NCBI GenBank assembly: GCA_947463785.1
Contig: CANHRG010000002.1
Span: 341,855-405,854, forward strand
Source of the DNA: Sphingobacteriaceae bacterium
GTDB taxonomy: Bacteria > Bacteroidota > Bacteroidia > Sphingobacteriales > Sphingobacteriaceae
Direction of reading: 5' to 3'
DNA: 64,000 nucleotides
Within the stretch, counting starts at the first letter, position 1; every line of letters starts with the position of its first letter. A model generated the notes under the pieces. The model saw only the letters and a program-made list of their open reading frames with translations. It did not search any database and was not told where the DNA came from. Shown here piece after piece: positions 62,598 through 64,000 of the stretch. A program made the translations under genes and the position numbers.

Positions 62598-62749
62598 TGC
62601 TGAAAGAATTAGAGGACTATTATTTTAATGAACAAGGCTTTTTAGTATTTACCGAGAATTACCATTTGAAACGCGGCTATTGCTGTCAGAACAAATGCAA
62701 GCATTGCCCCTGGAAAAAGAAGTCTAAATCGAGCAAAGAAAAAAGATAA
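62597..62749 (+). CDS. DUF5522-like small Cys protein
   Basis: 50 residues. It has YYFNEQGFLVFTENYHLKRG (positions 8-27), then a Cys cluster CCQNKCKHCPW (C29, C30, C34, C37) and a Lys-rich tail. The spacing fits a zinc- or iron-sulfur-binding knuckle and matches my memory of DUF5522. Its ATG overlaps the exonuclease stop by one base (TAATG), so it is translated together with it. The function is unknown. Confidence 0.8.
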   Translation: MLKELEDYYFNEQGFLVFTENYHLKRGYCCQNKCKHCPWKKKSKSSKEKR

Positions 62750-62753
62750 GCTA

Positions 62754-62769
62754 AATTATCATTATAATT
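62754..62769. promoter_or_regulatory. Palindrome upstream of the second MarR gene
   Basis: AATTAT-CATT-ATAATT, perfect 6-base arms, 28 bases before the MarR ATG. A TAAAATTG box (62781-62788), one mismatch from TAnnTTTG, follows, so the palindrome covers the -33 region. It is a plausible autoregulatory operator. Confidence 0.4.
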
Positions 62770-62797
62770 AAATTTTTTGCTAAAATTGTAAAATTAT

Positions 62798-63247
62798 ATG
62801 AAACTAGAAGAAGAAATCTCCAGTCATAAATTCAGTAGCAATTACCACCGAGCAATTGTGAACATTTTATATACCTATGGCTGGTTAACCAATTTATTGA
62901 AACAACGACTGGACAATCACGATATTACTCTACAGCAATACAATATCCTGCGTATTTTGAGAGGGCAATTTCCAAATCCGGCTACGGTAAACCTACTACG
63001 CGAACGCATGCTAGATAAAATGTCTGATGCCTCCAGAATTGTTGATCGATTGTACAAAAAGGGTTTGCTAAGCCGTTCAACCAACGAAAAAGATCGCAGA
63101 GCGGTTGATATTCTAATCACCAAAAAAGGTCTGGATTTGCTAAAAAAACTCGATACCGAGATGAATATTGATGATGAACTGTCTCTGAATCTGAAATCAG
63201 ATGAAGCAGGATTATTGAGCGATTTACTGGATAAATTTAGAGGCTGA
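62798..63247 (+). CDS. MarR-family transcriptional regulator
   Basis: 149 residues. The winged helix-turn-helix is PNPATVNLLRERMLDKMSD with SRIVDRLYKKGLLSRS, then the wing NEKDRRAVDILITKKG. No sensing Cys. It differs clearly from the first MarR gene at 43073. Its stop abuts that of the facing ZIP gene with no base between. Confidence 0.92.
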   Translation: MKLEEEISSHKFSSNYHRAIVNILYTYGWLTNLLKQRLDNHDITLQQYNILRILRGQFPNPATVNLLRERMLDKMSDASRIVDRLYKKGLLSRSTNEKDRRAVDILITKKGLDLLKKLDTEMNIDDELSLNLKSDEAGLLSDLLDKFRG

Positions 63248-63961
63248 TTAATTGCTCAGAAAACTGAGAACCGCCACTCCTATCCCCAATAAAACAGCAA
63301 CGAGCTTTTTAAAGTTAAAACGGTGATCTACACTCGATTCGAATAGAATGGTGGTAGAGATGTGTAAGAACATACCGATTACCAGCGCCATAATTCGGTT
63401 AAAATAGCTCTCAAAATTACCCAAAGTACCGGTGCTCAATTCTAAACTCAGCATATAACCCAAAGGCGACATCAGTGCAAATACGAAGAGTAAAATCACA
63501 ATATTACGTTTAGATACTTTGTGATGCGAAAGCACCATGACTAAAGCAAAGGCGGCCGGTACATGGTGCAATGCAATTCCAAAAACCAATTCATTTTGCA
63601 GTCCATTGGACAAGGGCACCCCTTCCAAAAACGCATGAATACACAAACTGGCCATAATTCCAATTGGAAATGCCAACTGTTGATGAGTATGCGCATGTAT
63701 GTGACCGTGTTCAATCCCTTCCGAAAATTGCTCTAGTATAATTTGAAAAAGAAAGCCACCAATCACATACAAGCCGATAGTTTGGTCGGCTGTTTGGTAT
63801 ACTTCTGGAATCAAATGTAGAACGGTAATGGCAAAAAGGTAGGCCCCACTAAAAGATAAAACAAGCTTTAAACGCTGGTTATTCGCTTTTTTAGATACAA
63901 ATACGGTTAAACCACCTAAAAAGGCTGCACTAAACAATAAAATTACTTTCCAGAGTTCCAT
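63248..63961 (-). CDS. ZIP-family metal transporter
   Basis: 237 residues with eight hydrophobic segments. The metal-path segments carry LHLIPEVY, the ZIP-type HAFLEGVPL and the ALHHVPAAFALVMVL helix; a cytoplasmic or periplasmic loop holds HGHIHAHTHQQ. It imports zinc or another divalent metal. An exact TAnnTTTG box (63982-63989, minus) lies 20 bases before the ATG. Confidence 0.93.
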   Translation of the reverse strand: MELWKVILLFSAAFLGGLTVFVSKKANNQRLKLVLSFSGAYLFAITVLHLIPEVYQTADQTIGLYVIGGFLFQIILEQFSEGIEHGHIHAHTHQQLAFPIGIMASLCIHAFLEGVPLSNGLQNELVFGIALHHVPAAFALVMVLSHHKVSKRNIVILLFVFALMSPLGYMLSLELSTGTLGNFESYFNRIMALVIGMFLHISTTILFESSVDHRFNFKKLVAVLLGIGVAVLSFLSN

Positions 63962-63981
63962 GTATCTTCAGGTTTGAAACG

Positions 63982-63989
63982 CAAAAATA
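63982..63989 (-). promoter_or_regulatory. -7 box for the ZIP transporter
   Basis: The minus strand reads TATTTTTG, followed by C, an exact TAnnTTTG match, 20 bases before the ATG at 63961. Confidence 0.5.
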
Positions 63990-64000
63990 AGATTCCTAAT

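Noticed and set aside
1..64000. CRISPR arrays, insertion sequences, prophage or defence islands
   Set aside because: I found no spaced direct-repeat series, transposase, integrase, restriction or toxin-antitoxin genes. Genes are almost all housekeeping or envelope functions.

Overview
The window looks like a piece of a Bacteroidota chromosome, most likely from the Sphingobacteriaceae (Pedobacter/Solitalea-like); the genus is a guess. The reasons are: many exact or near-exact TAnnTTTG promoter boxes with A-rich leaders and almost no Shine-Dalgarno sites; a fused SecDF; a single-chain LptF/G-type permease; PurS as a separate gene; long forms of NusB and Rho; and several families centred on this phylum (DUF2851, DUF3276, DUF4254, DUF5522, PorT-like barrels). 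I see no rRNA, insertion sequence, prophage, integrase or CRISPR array. Gene density is very high, and only one gap (34276-34611) exceeds 300 bases.

Layout. 1-5.7 kb (minus): a lipoprotein resembling PliI lysozyme inhibitors behind a GH20 hexosaminidase, then thioredoxin reductase and an acyl-CoA carboxylase beta subunit. 5.7-9.5 kb: a possible surface-glycan module made of a YaiO-type outer-membrane barrel facing a response regulator / HEAT protein / processive GT2 synthase operon. 9.6-9.8 kb: two tRNA-Leu genes. 9.8-17.3 kb: MBL hydrolase, LolA-like carrier, FtsK, ankyrin protein, DUF2851, PyrF. 17.5-22.8 kb: Rho, PssA, PurS, an orphan Hpt protein, FolK, SppA. 22.9-27.5 kb: a PolX/PHP protein with a degenerate polymerase site, DUF4254 plus GT9, two PorT-like barrels. 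27.5-31 kb (minus): GT2, ECF sigma factor, RsmG and DprA in an overlapping operon. 31-34.3 kb: Tgt (without zinc cysteines), Lpt permease, EamA transporter. 34.6-37.7 kb: a large HExxH peptidase-like / propeller / barrel protein and a small membrane protein. 37.7-43 kb: IspE, ThyA, DHFR, SecDF. 43-46.2 kb: a MarR / FNR-like reductase / [2Fe-2S] ferredoxin / NDH-2 redox operon. 46.3-51.4 kb: HMG-CoA lyase, EamA, GNAT, FbaA, AccD, AlkB, PhnA-like. 51.5-55.7 kb: a basic/acidic small-protein pair, tRNA-Arg, YchF, DUF3276, an MsbA-like ABC exporter. 55.8-58.7 kb: amino-acid dehydrogenase, NusB, DUF1573, YajC. 58.8-64 kb: an unrecognised lipoprotein, YbbR-CoaE-MBL-DUF5522, a second MarR and a ZIP transporter.

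Most genes are housekeeping: envelope assembly (LolA, Lpt permease, SecDF/YajC, SppA, MsbA-like), folate and nucleotide synthesis (ThyA, DHFR, FolK, PurS, PyrF), DNA handling (FtsK, DprA, PolX/PHP, AlkB) and possible parts of leucine breakdown (carboxylase beta subunit, HMG-CoA lyase, Leu-type dehydrogenase). The best candidates for undescribed biology are the YaiO/GT2/HEAT/response-regulator locus and the 951-residue peptidase-barrel protein. Smaller leads are the PolX and Tgt active-site or ligand losses, the acidic/basic protein pair, and promoter boxes lying so close to start codons that several mRNAs may be leaderless. All functional statements rest on reading motifs by eye; no database search was run.
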